64,000 bases of DNA, taken from assembly GCA_033439255.1 (NCBI GenBank), contig CM065884.1, positions 1,612,001 to 1,676,000 of the forward strand. The letters are read 5' to 3'. Origin of the DNA: Hericium rajendrae (taxonomy: Eukaryota; Basidiomycota; Agaricomycetes; Russulales; Hericiaceae). The number at the start of each line of letters is the position of its first letter. Position 1 is the stretch's first letter. This document shows positions 61,680 to 64,000 of the stretch, one piece after another. The position numbers and the translations under genes are program-made. Below the pieces are notes generated by a model, which saw nothing but the letters and a program-made list of their open reading frames with translations, ran no database searches and was not told the origin of the DNA.

Positions 61680-61967
61680 GAAATTGGCCAGAGGTCGTCT
61701 CTTGGATTATGGAGGCTCGGCGATTAGGCCGGCTATAATGCAATCACGTTTATGCACATGTCAGGTGTGCAGCGATCCTGTCGCGAGATGTAGTGGCATG
61801 TTTTGAACTGCCACAAGGCCTTCCATGTATTGCAATGCAATAGGTAAGATATGCTCGATAGAGTGAGCGAAGACTTCGAGGAATAAACATAGTACAGGAT
61901 ACATGGTGTGCATACATATTACCTCTGCACACAATAACCGGATCGGGTTCCCTATGTAGCTAGGTGA
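61680..61967. other. Convergent 3' spacer
   Basis: AT-rich region between the HAD gene and RFA2 stops. I see nothing beyond probable 3' untranslated regions. Confidence 0.4.
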
Positions 61968-63125
61968 CTAGTCTGACACATTGAAATGCTCTTCATCGAT
62001 TGTGCTATATATGTGCCCGTCGTCCATGAGTCGCTCAAGTGCATCGCTGAAGGCGCATGCGTGAGATGATTAAGACAGTGTCCAACTGCGCAAAACGGTA
62101 CGTAACTCACCTGATACCTGCAGCATCTCCACCCACTGACCGAGTGATAGCAAAAATGTGCACTCCTTCAGGATTGGGTGGTTGTTGCAAGATAAACTCA
62201 ATGATGCGACGCGGCAGAGGTGGTAAATGGGCATATTTGTCCATGGACGAGGCACCTCGTGATTGAGCGGTGTATGCGGATGCGGACGGCTGTCCTGCGC
62301 CGTTCGGCTGCGCTTGCCCAGCACCGGATGGCTGTGGACATAGTTAAACGAAAGCGCGCAAAGGCCCATTTCATTGAGGACATACCGGCCCACGTTCAAA
62401 TATCATCGTAATACCCATCGCTTCGGCTAAATGGAAGAAAATCTCATGGAAGTCCTTGACTGGTCGGATGTTGAGTGCGTTGATATACCGCTTGTTTCCA
62501 AACGTTTTGAGGTTTCCAGTGGCGCGAACATAGCTATTCTCACTGTCACGAAGCGCCGCATTCAAAGACAGGACTCGATCAATGTCAGAGGGCTCACGTT
62601 ACACCCGAAATGGCACCACCATCGTCCTGGCTAGTTGAATCTGACCAAAAGCGCGCTTCCATGCGGCCCGTCCCATCGTCAAGCCAGTATACGCTATTTG
62701 TGGTCTGCGTTTGAATGCTGACGACTTGGGCCACAACAGTCACCTTGCACACAAAGTCAGAGCTTCGACTGGAGATTCATCTGTGACACGCGAACCTGGC
62801 CAATTTCCGTGTTCTCAATCATCCAGTCAGCATCGGCGTGTGCCTGCGTCGCATTATAGAGCTGCTTTATGGTAAGGGGCCGCAAAGATTGTGCCAATTC
62901 TGAACGCTGCGGGGGATATTGGAGAACTGGTATCAAAAGCCAAAGAGATAGTGACGCACGCGAGCTGCCCCGCCCGGACTTTGACTTGCACCAAATGGCG
63001 ACCCTCCAGTCAGATAGCCACCTCCGCCACCACCAGATTTTTCGCCGTAATAGGGGTTTCCACCGACTAGAAATCCGTTAGGAAATGAGGAACATGACAG
63101 ATGGTTCAGGCTCACATTGGCTCAT
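61968..63125 (-). CDS. RFA2: Replication protein A 32-kDa subunit
   Basis: Middle subunit of the RPA heterotrimer, which coats single-stranded DNA in replication and repair. The short first exon MSQ joins to FGGNPYYGEKSGGGGGGYLT and GGSPFGASQSPGGAA, the Gly/Ser-rich phosphorylated tail. The OB fold has SLRPLTIKQLYNATQAHAD, VTVVAQVVSIQTQTTNSVYW, LDDGTGRMEARFWSD, ENSYVRATGNLKTFGNKRYI and PVKDFHEIFFHLAEAMGI. The linker is Gln/Gly/Pro-rich. The winged helix reads PLPRRIIEFILQQPPNPEGV and DALERLMDDGHIYSTIDEEH, ending NVSD. All introns are canonical and in phase. About 275 residues, normal and intact. Confidence 0.93.
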
Positions 63126-63444
63126 TTCCTTTGTTAAAGGACCGTTGTAGATGTCGGAAGGAGTTGTGCGGTACGCGTTGAGCGAGTCGCCGTGCAGAAA
63201 GACGCGTCTACACGCGTCCGCGATATTTGCGTATGTTTGCCTTACGTCTTGGCGTCTGAAGCGCCGCAGCTCTGAAGTCAGCAGGAGAACGTCCGACCGT
63301 CAGTATGGGCTAACAACTCTTTGGCACACTATTTTGCAATGCAATATAAGTATCAGATTTGAGATGGGGTAAAGCACATGATGCGATGACATGCATTAAA
63401 TAGTCCACTATATATAGTACTGTACGCGTTTCGTCTCTAGTAGA
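63126..63444. other. Spacer, no gene seen
   Basis: About 320 bp upstream of RFA2 and downstream of the last gene. It contains ACGCGT sequences near 63203-63212 resembling the MluI cell-cycle box that precedes replication genes in other fungi, which would suit RFA2. No exon visible. Confidence 0.45.
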
Positions 63445-64000
63445 TCATGATGCGTGGTTCGTGCAGACGCGGGCAATCCCCTTGCCTACGCCTTCTAAGA
63501 CCTTCTTTCGGCCATCTGTGAACTTCTTGGCCATCTCGAGGATGTAATCGTGGTTGATCTAGAGTATAATCAGTTCAGTAAAAGCGATTCTATACCGCAA
63601 ACGCGAAACTGACTTCGGGCGAGATTTCAAGAGCTTTACAGTCGGCCACGAAAGCTTTCCGTTTGTCAGCGGTGCCTTCACTTTCCCCAACTTTGACAAG
63701 GGCCGCGCCGACCTCCTTGAGAACGGCAAGACCCTTGACACGGATCGGTTTGAAACTCTGGATGAGCTGCATAGACCGCAAATTAAGCATATACTTAACA
63801 GCTAGGGGGTAAACATACCATTCCGAGTTTGTTGACCTTGACGACAGACGCATTTTTGAAGCGAACAGTGGAAAGGACGAAGAGCAGCAAAGCCTGCAAC
63901 ATTTACAGTTTAGGAACGGCAGCATGGTGCTTGAGATCTACTCACATCCTGGATGATAGTCGCGACATGGAGCAACTCATTCGGGCGAGCACCTTGGCCC
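63445..64000 (-). CDS. Unrecognised protein, C-terminal part only
   Basis: The gene continues past the right edge, so the start is missing. Visible exons join in frame: PNELLHVATIIQD, ALLLFVLSTVRFKNASVVKV, NKLGM, LIQSFKPIRVKGLAVLKEVG, FVADCKALEISPEVSFAF and a last exon INHDYILEMAKKFTDGRKKV ending CTNHAS. It is mostly helical and mildly basic. Introns have normal GT-AG ends. I do not recognise the family. Confidence 0.6.

Overview
This is eukaryotic nuclear DNA from a filamentous basidiomycete, most likely a mushroom-forming Agaricomycete. Genes lie close together on both strands. Almost every one is broken by many GT-AG introns of about 45-75 nt, with some coding exons of 9-20 nt. Two tRNA genes have short anticodon-loop introns. 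Protein families match basidiomycete versions, including a cysteine-cluster protein of the kind associated with KDZ transposons. I see no operons, no CRISPR array, no rRNA and no intact transposase.

From 0.4 to 49.3 kb the window is mainly conserved housekeeping genes: NUP133 (nuclear pore), COA8-like and a SAP-domain mitochondrial protein, an unrecognised conserved gene, CMR1 (WD repeat), tRNA-Ala and tRNA-Gln, CSM3 (fork protection), an N-terminal protein methyltransferase, mitochondrial adenylate kinase, COQ11-like, a secreted double-psi beta-barrel protein, a SCAMP, PAB1, a LaeA-like methyltransferase, SPT8 (SAGA), SRP54, an unrecognised membrane protein, SPT6, RLP24 and ATG2. Several pairs are divergent with under 210 bp between start codons (SPT8/SRP54, CSM3/methyltransferase, SPT6/RLP24, ATG2/SGNH hydrolase), so they probably share promoters.

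From 49.5 to 58.6 kb the content is accessory. Two paralogous SGNH (GDSL/CE16-like) esterase genes flank three genes: a CxC5/CxC6 protein of the KDZ-associated type and two unrecognised genes that share a compact Cys/His cluster. Palindromic CGGAC-N-(G/A)TCCG elements lie in two intergenic spaces here. From 58.8 to 63.1 kb two RPA32 (RFA2) paralogs flank a HAD-type nucleotidase gene. An incomplete gene runs off the right edge.

The strongest window-wide signal is technical. At about 14 places in 11 genes the conserved protein moves to another frame with no usable intron. In 13 cases one additional base, usually in a short homopolymer, would restore it. The spread over essential genes (SPT6, ATG2, CMR1, adenylate kinase) points to base-loss errors in the assembly and not to pseudogenes. 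Any gene model here should be read with that in mind.
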